This document shows, one piece after another, positions 8,131-13,828 of a stretch of DNA of 21,330 nt. How positions within the stretch are numbered: the stretch's first letter is position 1; the number at the start of each line of letters is the position of its first letter. A program made the translations under genes and the position numbers. The DNA is from a virus. The notes beneath the pieces were generated by a model. The model searched no databases and was not told the origin of the DNA. It saw only the letters and a program-made list of their open reading frames with translations. The stretch covers positions 1-21,330 of IMG/VR virus record IMGVR_UViG_3300009154_000331. One strand, written 5' to 3'.

Positions 8131-8844
8131 ATGGAGATTGTTAAGCGCGGTTCGCGAGGACGGGCAGTGGTCGCACTCAAAAAGCGTCTGAGGGCGCACG
8201 GGTTCTGGAAACTCGTTTGGGGTTTCACGTCGGGCTTCGGGCCCATTACGGAATCGGCCGTGCGTAGGTACCAGGCCGCTAACGGCTTGACGGTCGACGG
8301 ACAGGTTGGGCCTCAAACGTGGGCGTCGCTGAACAGCACCCCGATTAGCGGCAAGGGCGAGCGTGCTCGAGCAGTCGCTTGGGCGAAGAGCCAAGTGGGT
8401 GTGACGGAGCGGCCGGCCGGGTCGAACTGGGGTCACCCCGTGCAGGATTGGATCGTTGAGGCCGGGTATAACGAGCCCGAACCGTGGTGTCAGTGTTTCG
8501 CGAATCAGGTTGGTAAGGCCGGAACTCGCGGACGTTTGAAGAGCCGTTGGTTCGGCGGGTACACCGTGTCCGTCGTTCAGATGGCGCGTCGTGGTGAGCG
8601 TGGCCTTAAGCCCAGGTCGCTCGCGACCGTTCAGGCCGGCGACTGGGTTTACTTCGACTGGGGTTCCGGCATCGCTCACGTTGGCGTGTTCCTCGCTCAC
8701 AACAGCGACGGCACCATTCAGACAATCGAGGGCAACACGTCATTTGATTCGTCCGGTGACCAGTCGAATGGTGGTGCCGTGGCGCACAAGGTTCGTCCCC
8801 GGAGCGCGGTCGCAGCGTGCGTCCACGTTCCCTACCGCAGTTAG
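8131..8844 (+). CDS. Endolysin: PG_binding plus CHAP amidase/peptidase
   Basis: 237 residues from ATG 8131, preceded by GAGGGGG about 5 bases upstream. An earlier in-frame ATG at 8041 overlaps the upstream gene and lacks such a site. Residues about 3-70 form a peptidoglycan-binding domain (GSRGRAVVALKKRL, AVRRYQAANGLTVDGQVGPQ, TWASLN). Residues about 80-232 form a CHAP domain with probable nucleophile Cys120 in EPWCQCF, His183 in GIAHVGVF and Glu200 in TIEGNTS. The cell-wall-binding module is N-terminal. There is no signal peptide, so release should depend on a holin. Confidence 0.9.
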   Translation: MEIVKRGSRGRAVVALKKRLRAHGFWKLVWGFTSGFGPITESAVRRYQAANGLTVDGQVGPQTWASLNSTPISGKGERARAVAWAKSQVGVTERPAGSNWGHPVQDWIVEAGYNEPEPWCQCFANQVGKAGTRGRLKSRWFGGYTVSVVQMARRGERGLKPRSLATVQAGDWVYFDWGSGIAHVGVFLAHNSDGTIQTIEGNTSFDSSGDQSNGGAVAHKVRPRSAVAACVHVPYRS

Positions 8845-8852
8845 GAGTCAGC

Positions 8853-9026
8853 ATGAACAAGGCAGCATCGGCAGCTCAGGGACTTGTCGCGGCGCTCGCG
8901 TCGGCACTTGTCGCATCGGGTGTCATTGACGGTGAGACCGTGAGCGTGTGGCAGCCCGTGATCGTCGCGGCGATCGCGTTCGCCGCCGCGATTGGCATTC
9001 ACAGTGTGAGGCCACCGAAGCAGTAG
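8853..9026 (+). CDS. Small two-TM holin
   Basis: 57 residues from ATG 8853, with AGGAG at 8843-8847. Two hydrophobic helices are visible, about residues 8-24 (AQGLVAALASALVASGV) and about 33-52 (WQPVIVAAIAFAAAIGIHSV), separated by a short acidic turn (DGET). The C-terminus is short and basic (RPPKQ). Size, topology and position right after the endolysin fit a class II-type holin. An earlier in-frame ATG at 8817 is inside the endolysin gene and is unlikely. With the XhlA-like gene it brackets the endolysin. Confidence 0.7.
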   Translation: MNKAASAAQGLVAALASALVASGVIDGETVSVWQPVIVAAIAFAAAIGIHSVRPPKQ

Positions 9027-9027
9027 G

Positions 9028-9048
9028 TCCGTATCAGGTTGATACGGA
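9028..9048. promoter_or_regulatory. 21-bp perfect dyad (possible operator)
   Basis: TCCGTATCA (9028-9036) and TGATACGGA (9040-9048) are perfect inverted copies separated by GGT, starting two bases after the holin stop. A TAAAGT hexamer that could act as a -10 box lies at 9052-9057. There is no following T-run, so a terminator is unlikely. A protein-binding dyad at a promoter is the favoured reading, unproven. Confidence 0.4.
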
Positions 9049-9061
9049 AAGTAAAGTTTGC

Positions 9062-9155
9062 CCGGTGAGGCTTTAGGCGCGATCTAGTGTCCTAAAGGTT
9101 CTCAAGTGATGTACTGCTGGCCCCTTCACCCTTCGGGGTGAGGGGGCCTTTCGTC
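9062..9155 (+). ncRNA. Candidate small structured RNA ending at the terminator
   Basis: Between the holin and the next gene, TGAG (9066-9069) plus CTTTAGG (9071-9077) can pair with CCTAAAG (9091-9097) plus CTCA (9101-9104), giving an 11-bp stem with a small internal loop and a 13-nt apical loop. The stem is followed by a strong terminator (9119-9148). With the TAAAGT hexamer at 9052-9057 as a -10 box, a transcript of about 90 nt is possible. No open frame or tRNA fits. Alternatively this is just the 3' trailer of the late operon. Confidence 0.3.
9119..9155 (+). terminator. Rho-independent terminator with UUCG loop
   Basis: A 13-bp stem pairs GGCCCCTTCACCC (9119-9131) with GGGTGAGGGGGCC (9136-9148), with one G-T wobble and the very stable TTCG tetraloop, followed by the T-rich tail TTTCGTCGTTCTT. 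It is the strongest terminator in the window and marks the end of the late (virion and lysis) transcription unit. Confidence 0.9.
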
Positions 9156-9186
9156 GTTCTTGGGGCGCAAGCAAACCAGCACGCAG

Positions 9187-9201
9187 GTTGCGTACCGTCC
9201 G
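9187..9201 (+). repeat. 15-bp exact repeat shared with the early promoter
   Basis: GTTGCGTACCGTCCG occurs here and at 11548-11562. Here it lies 30 bp before the preferred start of the metallophosphoesterase gene; there it overlaps the -35 region of the early promoter. It may be a second repressor site. Confidence 0.4.
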
Positions 9202-9231
9202 ACCTTTAGCCCAGCATTTGTGGAGATTCCT

Positions 9232-10455
9232 ATGCCTGGTGCTCGTCACGAATGGCCGGACGTCGACACGGTCGCTGAGATCGTTGCTCAGGCCTCGAGT
9301 TGGGAAGAGGTCGCGGAACGCATGGGCAAGCCGCGTTCAACGGTTCAGGCGTTCTGTCGCCGGCACAAGATCGCGGCGCCGAGCACAAGTAAGGAACGCA
9401 GTTTCGCGTTTGACTCGACCGTGGACGTGCCTGACGAGGCGGAGCTTGGGAAGGTGCGCGAGCTAATTGTCGAGGAGGGCTTGAACCCCGACGAGTGGAT
9501 TGTCAGTCGCATACGGTTGAACAGGTACGGCGATCAAGAGCAACGTCGCGTTGATTTGACGCCCCGTGAGGACGTCTTGTTGCCCGTTCGGTCGGATGGG
9601 TGGCGTCCGCCTCGCAAGGCGCGTGTGAAGCCGTCAGAGGGCCGTGTGGGCTTGTTTCCCGATCAGCACGCCCCGTTCCATGACCCGTTGGTTCACGAGG
9701 CCGCGTGCCAGTGGATCAGGGATGCGAAACCGAGCAAGATCGTGTGCCTCGGGGACCTCACCGACAACCCGTCAGTGAGCCGGCATCGCCGGACCGGGCA
9801 TGAACCGTCGCTGCGCGAATGTATGCAGGGCGGCTATGACGTGCTGCGCGGCTATTGCGAGGCGATTGTCGAGGCTGGCATGACCGTCGGGCCCGACGGG
9901 TGCGAAGTGATCTTGCTGCCCGGCAATCACGACGAGGAGCGCATAAGGAACACGCTGGCGGACAAGGGCCTGTCCGAGATCGCGAACTTGACGCAGGTCG
10001 GGTCCGACATTCCGATTCATTCGCTTGAGCACATCATGCGTTTGGACGAGCTGGGCGTTCAGGTGCAGCGCCCACCAGCTGGGTACGGGTATCAGCACGC
10101 CGAGTACAGGGTCACACCGAACCTGCTTGCGGTTCACGGGTGGGTCGCGAAGAAGGGCAGTGGCGCGAGTGCGTTGGCGACGCTCGACAAGGTCAACGAG
10201 AACGTCGCCCAGGGCCACACGCACCGTCAAGCGCTCGTGTTTCACACAAGGTGGATTGGTGGCCGGCCGCAGTTGTTGACCGCTGTCGAGGCCGGAACAA
10301 TGGCGTTGATGGAGCAGAGCGCCCTGGGCTACGCCAATAGACCGGACTGGCAAAGCGGCTGGTGCGTCATGGAAGACCACGGTGACGGGGTCACGTTCGA
10401 CTTTGCAACGAAGGACGGGGATCGCGTCAGGTGGCGCGACGCCAGCTACGAATGA
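9232..10455 (+). CDS. Calcineurin-like metallophosphoesterase with N-terminal HTH
   Basis: 407 residues from ATG 9232, which has GGAG six bases upstream. A TTG at 9160 would extend the frame but lies in the T-tail of the terminator, so it is not preferred. Residues about 12-48 look like a helix-turn-helix (WEEVAERMGKPRSTVQAFCR). The catalytic metal-binding set is complete: Asp144/His146 (FPDQHAPFH), Asp175 (CLGDLTDN), Asn232/His233 (LPGNHDEER), His302 (AVHGW) and His329/His331 (AQGHTHR). It should hydrolyse phosphoester bonds; the substrate is unknown. Phages often carry such enzymes near replication genes, and the HTH suggests nucleic-acid contact. The next gene starts immediately after its stop. 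Confidence 0.85.
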   Translation: MPGARHEWPDVDTVAEIVAQASSWEEVAERMGKPRSTVQAFCRRHKIAAPSTSKERSFAFDSTVDVPDEAELGKVRELIVEEGLNPDEWIVSRIRLNRYGDQEQRRVDLTPREDVLLPVRSDGWRPPRKARVKPSEGRVGLFPDQHAPFHDPLVHEAACQWIRDAKPSKIVCLGDLTDNPSVSRHRRTGHEPSLRECMQGGYDVLRGYCEAIVEAGMTVGPDGCEVILLPGNHDEERIRNTLADKGLSEIANLTQVGSDIPIHSLEHIMRLDELGVQVQRPPAGYGYQHAEYRVTPNLLAVHGWVAKKGSGASALATLDKVNENVAQGHTHRQALVFHTRWIGGRPQLLTAVEAGTMALMEQSALGYANRPDWQSGWCVMEDHGDGVTFDFATKDGDRVRWRDASYE

Positions 10456-10466
10456 AGGGGGACACA

Positions 10467-10868
10467 GTGCAGGTAGTCGAGGAATGCAATCACGAGGTCG
10501 GTAACGATCCGAGGCGCGCGTCGGAGTGCCTGAAGTGCGGCAGGACGTTGCCGGCCGCAATGATCCGTGACCCTGAGCGCGAGCTCGCACTGCTCAAGCG
10601 CCACACGGAGCACAAGGGTTTGGCGCAGTACGCGTTGAGCCAAGTGCAAGCCAGGGCTGGCGTCGATCGGCCGTGGCAGGGCCTCGCGCACCGTGACTTC
10701 GGCCGCGAAGCCTTTGAGGAAGTCATCGACCTCTGCGCCTACATGCTCGGAAGGGCACAGCAGCGCGACCTACAGGGCCACGAAACCGAGCTAAGCGTCT
10801 CAGAGAGCATGGTCTTGTTCCACGCCCTTGAGGCGCTCAAGGCACTGCTCGCAGCTGACGACGACTGA
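10467..10868 (+). CDS. Small Cys/His hypothetical protein
   Basis: 133 residues from GTG 10467, chosen because AGGGGG lies just upstream at 10456-10461. ATG 10452, which overlaps the previous stop, would add five residues. The N-terminus holds a possible zinc site, CNHEV at residues 6-10 followed by CLKCG about ten residues later. The rest is helical and charged (ERELALLKRHTEHKGLAQYA, ESMVLFHALEALKALLA). I do not recognise the family. It is the last gene before the immunity region and probably shares transcription with the metallophosphoesterase. Confidence 0.6.
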   Translation: MQVVEECNHEVGNDPRRASECLKCGRTLPAAMIRDPERELALLKRHTEHKGLAQYALSQVQARAGVDRPWQGLAHRDFGREAFEEVIDLCAYMLGRAQQRDLQGHETELSVSESMVLFHALEALKALLAADDD

Positions 10869-10885
10869 CCCGTAGAAACCACTGG

Positions 10886-10914
10886 TTGAAAACCATTAGT
10901 CGTGGCTGTAGGTT
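10886..10914 (+). promoter_or_regulatory. Candidate sigma70-type promoter
   Basis: TTGAAA (10886-10891) and TAGGTT (10909-10914) are separated by 17 bp, a good match to a vegetative promoter. It lies just after the Cys/His gene and points toward the G12 tract and the small frame at 11016. Transcription would start near 10921. Confidence 0.4.
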
Positions 10915-10951
10915 GCGCGGCATGAATCACCCATCACAGTTCCCCTGTTGC

Positions 10952-10963
10952 GGGGGGGGGGGG
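10952..10963. repeat. Homopolymer tract of 12 G
   Basis: Twelve consecutive G residues occur in a 147-bp non-coding gap upstream of the repressor region. Such tracts are prone to slippage. It may be a genuine variable tract in a leader or an assembly-uncertain length. Confidence 0.75.
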
Positions 10964-11015
10964 CATTCAATGCCCACCCATCCCGTTACCGACCGTTTGG
11001 TAGGTTCCAGCACCC

Positions 11016-11210
11016 ATGATCGACTGGGAGACGGAAACATGGAAAGTCGGAATGCTCATCGACCGCGCGGCACAAACCCTGCCATCAGGCGACCCTGACC
11101 GCGATCTACTCGAACGCTTGTCTAACGCTTTGGCTCGAGCAAACGAGCTACGCGACGAGCAATCAGCGGTGCCAATCGCTCAGCGAGTCGGTCTAGTTCC
11201 TCGTCCGTAA
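11016..11210 (+). CDS. Possible small hypothetical protein overlapping repressor end
   Basis: 64 residues from ATG 11016. The first part reads like a real protein, with helices WKVGMLIDRAAQTLPSGD and RDLLERLSNALARANELRDE. Its last 89 bp overlap the 3' end of the minus-strand repressor gene, and no strong Shine-Dalgarno sequence precedes it, so it could be a chance frame. A candidate promoter (10886-10914) lies upstream on the same strand. If real, convergent transcription with the repressor could give mutual interference. No function can be assigned. Confidence 0.3.
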   Translation: MIDWETETWKVGMLIDRAAQTLPSGDPDRDLLERLSNALARANELRDEQSAVPIAQRVGLVPRP

Positions 11211-11454
11211 ACCGCTCGTCAACGGGCGTGTCACTGACCAGGTCGTAGAGATCGCGCAAGTCGACGCTGAAGCCTTCAGCGATCCTGCGTAGCGTTGCTG
11301 GCTGAGCTCGCGTGTTCCTGCGCTCAAGGTTCTCCCACGTCTTGAAGCTGATGCCCGCTACGTGAGCTGCTTCGGCTTGCGTTAGCGGCCCGCGTAACGC
11401 CTTCAATTTCGCTGCGAGCTTCGTGCTACCGGGCTTAGGGGGGGGTTGAGCCAT
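11122..11454 (-). CDS. XRE-type phage repressor
   Basis: 110 residues on the minus strand, starting MAQPPPKPGSTKLAAKLKAL. An in-frame ATG at 11502 would add 16 residues; neither start has a clear Shine-Dalgarno sequence, so leaderless translation is possible. Residues about 13-66 form an HTH_XRE domain (LTQAEAAHVAGISFKTWENL, then RRIAEGFSVDLRDLYDL). The C-terminus is a charged helix (DEELDRLAERLAPLIARRVA) that may dimerise; no RecA-triggered peptidase domain is present. It is the only convincing leftward gene and faces the early promoter across a short divergent region, which fits an immunity repressor. Codons 4-6 contain a run of eight C, a possible slippage site. Confidence 0.8.
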   Translation of the reverse strand: MAQPPPKPGSTKLAAKLKALRGPLTQAEAAHVAGISFKTWENLERRNTRAQPATLRRIAEGFSVDLRDLYDLVSDTPVDERFTDEELDRLAERLAPLIARRVARLLEPKR

Positions 11455-11540
11455 TGAGGGAGCGTACCGCCCCCCCGAACTTGTAGGAAGGAGAAAGCCC
11501 ATTCATGTGGAAACTGCGCAACGTGCGGCAAGAAAGCCGT

Positions 11541-11578
11541 CGGTAAAGTTGCGTACCGTCCGCAGGTCGGTATACGGT
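11541..11578 (+). promoter_or_regulatory. Early rightward promoter overlapped by operator half-sites
   Basis: A -35-like TTGCGT at 11549-11554 and TACGGT (TANNNT) at 11573-11578 are 18 bp apart; TATACG at 11571 is an alternative -10. Three half-sites interleave with it: CGGTA 11541-11545, TACCG 11554-11558 and CGGTA 11568-11572, forming two overlapping inverted repeats with 8- and 9-bp spacers. The arrangement suggests repression by the adjacent XRE protein. Confidence 0.5.
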
Positions 11579-11608
11579 GCGCCGCAATCCAGACCAGGAG
11601 GGATTCAC

Positions 11609-11827
11609 ATGGACGTAGCAATCGCATTCGCAGTCGCTGCAGGGATGCTCGTGTTCTTGCCGTTGCTCGCACTGAGCATCGTCAAGGACATGCGCAACAT
11701 GCGCGCAGCTGAGGCGTATTGGGAGACACAGAACAGGTTGGCGCGACGCCTTGAGGCATTGCCGCCGTTTGACCGCGACCGGTTCTGGACGGACATTGAC
11801 GAGTTCCGCACTGAGGTTTCGCGTTGA
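11609..11827 (+). CDS. Small membrane protein, first early gene
   Basis: 72 residues from ATG 11609, with a strong AGGAGGG at about 11596-11602. An earlier in-frame ATG at 11507 would cross the promoter. One N-terminal transmembrane helix spans about residues 3-24 (VAIAFAVAAGMLVFLPLLAL), followed by a charged cytoplasmic helix (AYWETQNRLARRLEALPPF). It is the first gene downstream of the repressor-controlled promoter, where phages often place superinfection exclusion or host-takeover genes. That role is inference only; no family is recognised. Confidence 0.65.
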   Translation: MDVAIAFAVAAGMLVFLPLLALSIVKDMRNMRAAEAYWETQNRLARRLEALPPFDRDRFWTDIDEFRTEVSR

Positions 11828-11961
11828 GGCTCGCTGACCGCATCCCGATGAAGATCGCCTTGAAGCGCGCCCGTAGGGCAGCTCGTGTGCGTCGCGTGTT
11901 GACGCCGGAGCAGAAGGTGCGCGCGTGGTTCCCGAACCTGCCCGTGGAGGACGAGGCATGA
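11824..11961 (+). CDS. Small basic hypothetical protein
   Basis: 45 residues from TTG 11824, overlapping the previous stop as TTGA with AGG about seven bases upstream; ATG 11848 would give 37 residues. The product is very basic (MKIALKRARRAARVRRVL) and ends with an acidic tail (VEDEA). It is bounded by start/stop overlaps on both sides, which supports a genuine gene. It may bind nucleic acid, but this is composition-based speculation. Confidence 0.5.
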   Translation: MRLADRIPMKIALKRARRAARVRRVLTPEQKVRAWFPNLPVEDEA

Positions 11962-12494
11962 GCGGCCTGCAGGGGTACACCGAGGTCGCTGACCGCATCG
12001 CCATGTTCTACGAGCGTTACCCCGAGGGGTCGATTCGCACGGAGAGCGTTGAGTTCCTCGAGGTCGACGGCAAGAGCGCCGTCTTGGTTCGCAGCGCTTG
12101 CTACAGGACACCAGGCGATCCGACGCCGTCGTCAGGGACAGCGATGGAGCTGATCCCCGGCAAGAACAAGGTTGTTGCCGGCAGCGAAGTCGAGGTTTGC
12201 GAAACGAGCAGTTGGGGCAGAAGCCTTGCGGCGCTCGGACTGGGCGGCAAGGTTGCCAGCGCGGACGAGCTGCGCGCGAAGGGCGTTACACAGGCGTCAC
12301 AGAAGCCGGACACGATCACGGCATCGCAGGCGAAGTCCATCGCGGAGCTCGCAGCTGAGAAGAACGCGACCACAGCTGAGCTGCGCAAGCTCGTCGCTGA
12401 GGTCATGGGCAAGCCCGTCAACGACGCGCGCATGTTGGACCTGACGTTGGAACAGGCAGCGGCGGTCACGGAACGTTTGGCGGCGCGGTCGTGA
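11958..12494 (+). CDS. Possible ssDNA-annealing/recombination protein
   Basis: 178 residues from ATG 11958, overlapping the previous stop (ATGA) with GGAGG about 8 bases upstream. The N-terminal half has a pattern common in phage recombination-region proteins: YTEVADRIAMFYERYPEGSI, then SSGTAMELIPG and the motif VCETSSWGRSLAALGLGG, close to the frequent CETSxxGRALAxLG signature. The C-terminal part (ITASQAKSIAELAAEKNATT) is a helical domain of the kind that often follows it. Proximity to an Hjc-like nuclease and SSB fits a recombination role. I cannot place it firmly in ERF, RecT or another family. Confidence 0.45.
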   Translation: MSGLQGYTEVADRIAMFYERYPEGSIRTESVEFLEVDGKSAVLVRSACYRTPGDPTPSSGTAMELIPGKNKVVAGSEVEVCETSSWGRSLAALGLGGKVASADELRAKGVTQASQKPDTITASQAKSIAELAAEKNATTAELRKLVAEVMGKPVNDARMLDLTLEQAAAVTERLAARS

Positions 12495-12826
12495 GTCAGC
12501 GCATGAACGCCGAGTGGGTCGTCCGGTGGGGCACCAACAAGAACATGTGGCCCGCTGAGACGTGTGACTGGGTTGCGCACACGCTCGCAGTGCCGGAGCG
12601 CGAAGCAGGGCAGTCGTGCGTCACGTACATCGCGTTGGTTCTTGAGCGGCACACGGACCCGCACGGCGCGTTCGCGCGCTTGAAGACCGTGTTCGAGGGT
12701 TTGCCCGACGGGAGCATGACCCCGGAGGATCACGCGGCCGAGGCTCGACGTGAGCGCGCGCACTACGACCGTTGGCGACGAAATTCCAGTGACCCCACTG
12801 GGCAAGTGAACGGATGGGTGTCGTGA
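12491..12826 (+). CDS. Hypothetical protein in recombination block
   Basis: 111 residues from GTG 12491, overlapping the preceding stop (GTGA); ATG 12503 is an alternative. It is rich in Trp, His and Cys in the first half (AEWVVRWGTNKNMWPAETCD, WVAHTLAVPE), followed by a helical, charged half (EDHAAEARRERAHYDRWRRN). No known motif is evident. It sits between a possible annealing protein and an Hjc-like nuclease and is probably cotranslated with them. Confidence 0.55.
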   Translation: MSQRMNAEWVVRWGTNKNMWPAETCDWVAHTLAVPEREAGQSCVTYIALVLERHTDPHGAFARLKTVFEGLPDGSMTPEDHAAEARRERAHYDRWRRNSSDPTGQVNGWVS

Positions 12827-13188
12827 GCGGCAAGCGATCCCGACACAAGGGTGCTCGAGGCGAGCTCAGGGTGCGCGACGTGTATCGCCGGCACGGGTTC
12901 GACTGCCGCCGCAACTTCGGGTCAGGCAGCCAGGGCATGGGGGACCTGATCGGCAACGACATGCCCGTCGTGCCCGAGGTCAAGAACACTGAGCGCGTCA
13001 CGTTGTGGCCGTGGGTTGAGCAGGCCCAGAGTGGGATTCGCCCACCGTACGGCGAGGACGAGTGGTGCCTGCACATCACAGGCAACAACCGTCCGTACGT
13101 CGTCGTGATTGACGAGGCGTACTTCATGCGCCTGCTCGTCGACTCACGCAACGTGCAACGCGCCCTGCTGCCGGAGGAGCTTCGGTGA
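12814..13188 (+). CDS. Hjc-like Holliday junction resolvase (PD-(D/E)XK nuclease)
   Basis: 124 residues from ATG 12814; GTG 12823, which overlaps the upstream stop as GTGA, is an equally plausible start. The active-site pattern is intact: Glu17 in KGARGELRV, Asp44 in GMGDLIG, and Glu55 and Lys57 in VVPEVKNTER, followed by the WPWVEQAQS helix. This matches archaeal Hjc-type and phage resolvases with a PD-(D/E)XK core. It should cut four-way or branched DNA during recombination or before packaging. The context of an annealing-type protein and SSB agrees. Confidence 0.7.
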   Translation: MGVVSGKRSRHKGARGELRVRDVYRRHGFDCRRNFGSGSQGMGDLIGNDMPVVPEVKNTERVTLWPWVEQAQSGIRPPYGEDEWCLHITGNNRPYVVVIDEAYFMRLLVDSRNVQRALLPEELR

Positions 13189-13577
13189 CCCAGAAGCAAC
13201 GCGTGCTGCGCGCCCTCGAGCGCCAACAAGGACTCGGCGTGAAGACCACGGACTTCGACGCCGGCCAGGTCATCGACGGTGGCAAGCCCATTCGTCGACT
13301 CGCGGCCCGCATCGGTGAGCTGCGCGACGACGGTTACACGATCCGCAGCACCACAAGGAACGGGATTTGCACGTACACGCTGATTCCTAGGACTGCGCCT
13401 TTCGTGGGTTCTGTGTTGACCACTCCGTTGACGGGGGACTCCGAGGTCGTGGTGACCAGTGAGAACGGGGCGGAGTGGTCAACAGAGAGTGCTGCGATAG
13501 CGACTCCCGTGTCGGGGCGGGCACTGGAGTCGCTTTCAGAGGACTACATCGACGAGGGGGAGTTGCTGTGGGTATGA
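13185..13577 (+). CDS. HTH (HTH_39-like) protein with acidic tail
   Basis: 130 residues from GTG 13185 (GTGA overlap). Residues about 1-66 resemble the winged-helix HTH_39 family: TQKQRVLRALERQQGLGVKT, then IRRLAARIGELRDDGYTIRS and a wing (NGICTYTLIP). Residues about 70-130 are low-complexity and acidic, possibly disordered. It may regulate early genes or act in replication; the target is unknown. Translational coupling places it in the same operon as the resolvase and the coiled-coil protein that follows. Confidence 0.6.
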   Translation: MTQKQRVLRALERQQGLGVKTTDFDAGQVIDGGKPIRRLAARIGELRDDGYTIRSTTRNGICTYTLIPRTAPFVGSVLTTPLTGDSEVVVTSENGAEWSTESAAIATPVSGRALESLSEDYIDEGELLWV

Positions 13578-13828
13578 ACAACGAGTTCGACCATTTGCCC
13601 GGTAGCTCGAAGGGCACTTGGGTTGAGCAGGCCCGGCGTGCGCGTGAAGCCGGGAGGCATTACCGCAGACGGTGTCGCGCCCTGTCGTTTCAGTTGGACA
13701 TCGCTGAGAAGCGCTGCAAGGCGTTGGAGCGCGAGAACGCGTTACTTGAGGCGCAGGTCGAAGTTTTGGAGCTGACCATTGAGGGAATGCGCCGCACTGG
13801 CGGCCGGCCACGAGAGGACGCAGTCTGA
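13574..13828 (+). CDS. Small coiled-coil protein
   Basis: 84 residues from ATG 13574, overlapping the previous stop (ATGA); an in-frame ATG at 13475 lies inside the upstream gene. It has a basic first half (EQARRAREAGRHYRRRCRAL), then a clear leucine-patterned coiled coil (AEKRCKALERENALLEAQVE, VLELTIEGMR). It probably oligomerises and could be an accessory replication factor, given that the next gene is a replication initiator. No family is recognised. Confidence 0.6.
   Translation: MNNEFDHLPGSSKGTWVEQARRAREAGRHYRRRCRALSFQLDIAEKRCKALERENALLEAQVEVLELTIEGMRRTGGRPREDAV

Noticed and set aside
9059-9120. Possible tRNA (GGTTCTCAAGT resembles a T-loop)
   Set aside because: No acceptor stem pairing is possible and the stem/loop order does not match a cloverleaf.
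9160-9231. TTG start extending the metallophosphoesterase upstream
   Set aside because: The TTG lies in the T-tail of the strong terminator, while ATG 9232 has GGAG at the correct distance.
10886-11098. 70-residue + strand frame crossing the G12 tract
   Set aside because: Gly-Gly-Gly-Gly comes from the homopolymer, other parts are low-complexity, and no ribosome site or family pattern is visible.
11438-11445. G8 run as sequencing error in the repressor gene
   Set aside because: The annotated length keeps the repressor in frame, so the given sequence is consistent with a functional gene, although tract length could vary.
12101-12805. Long minus-strand frames (for example 12101-12805, 14402-15112 and 9772-10590)
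   Set aside because: They mirror well-supported + strand genes and have Arg/Pro/Ser-rich composition typical of antisense frames in GC-rich DNA, with no motif.
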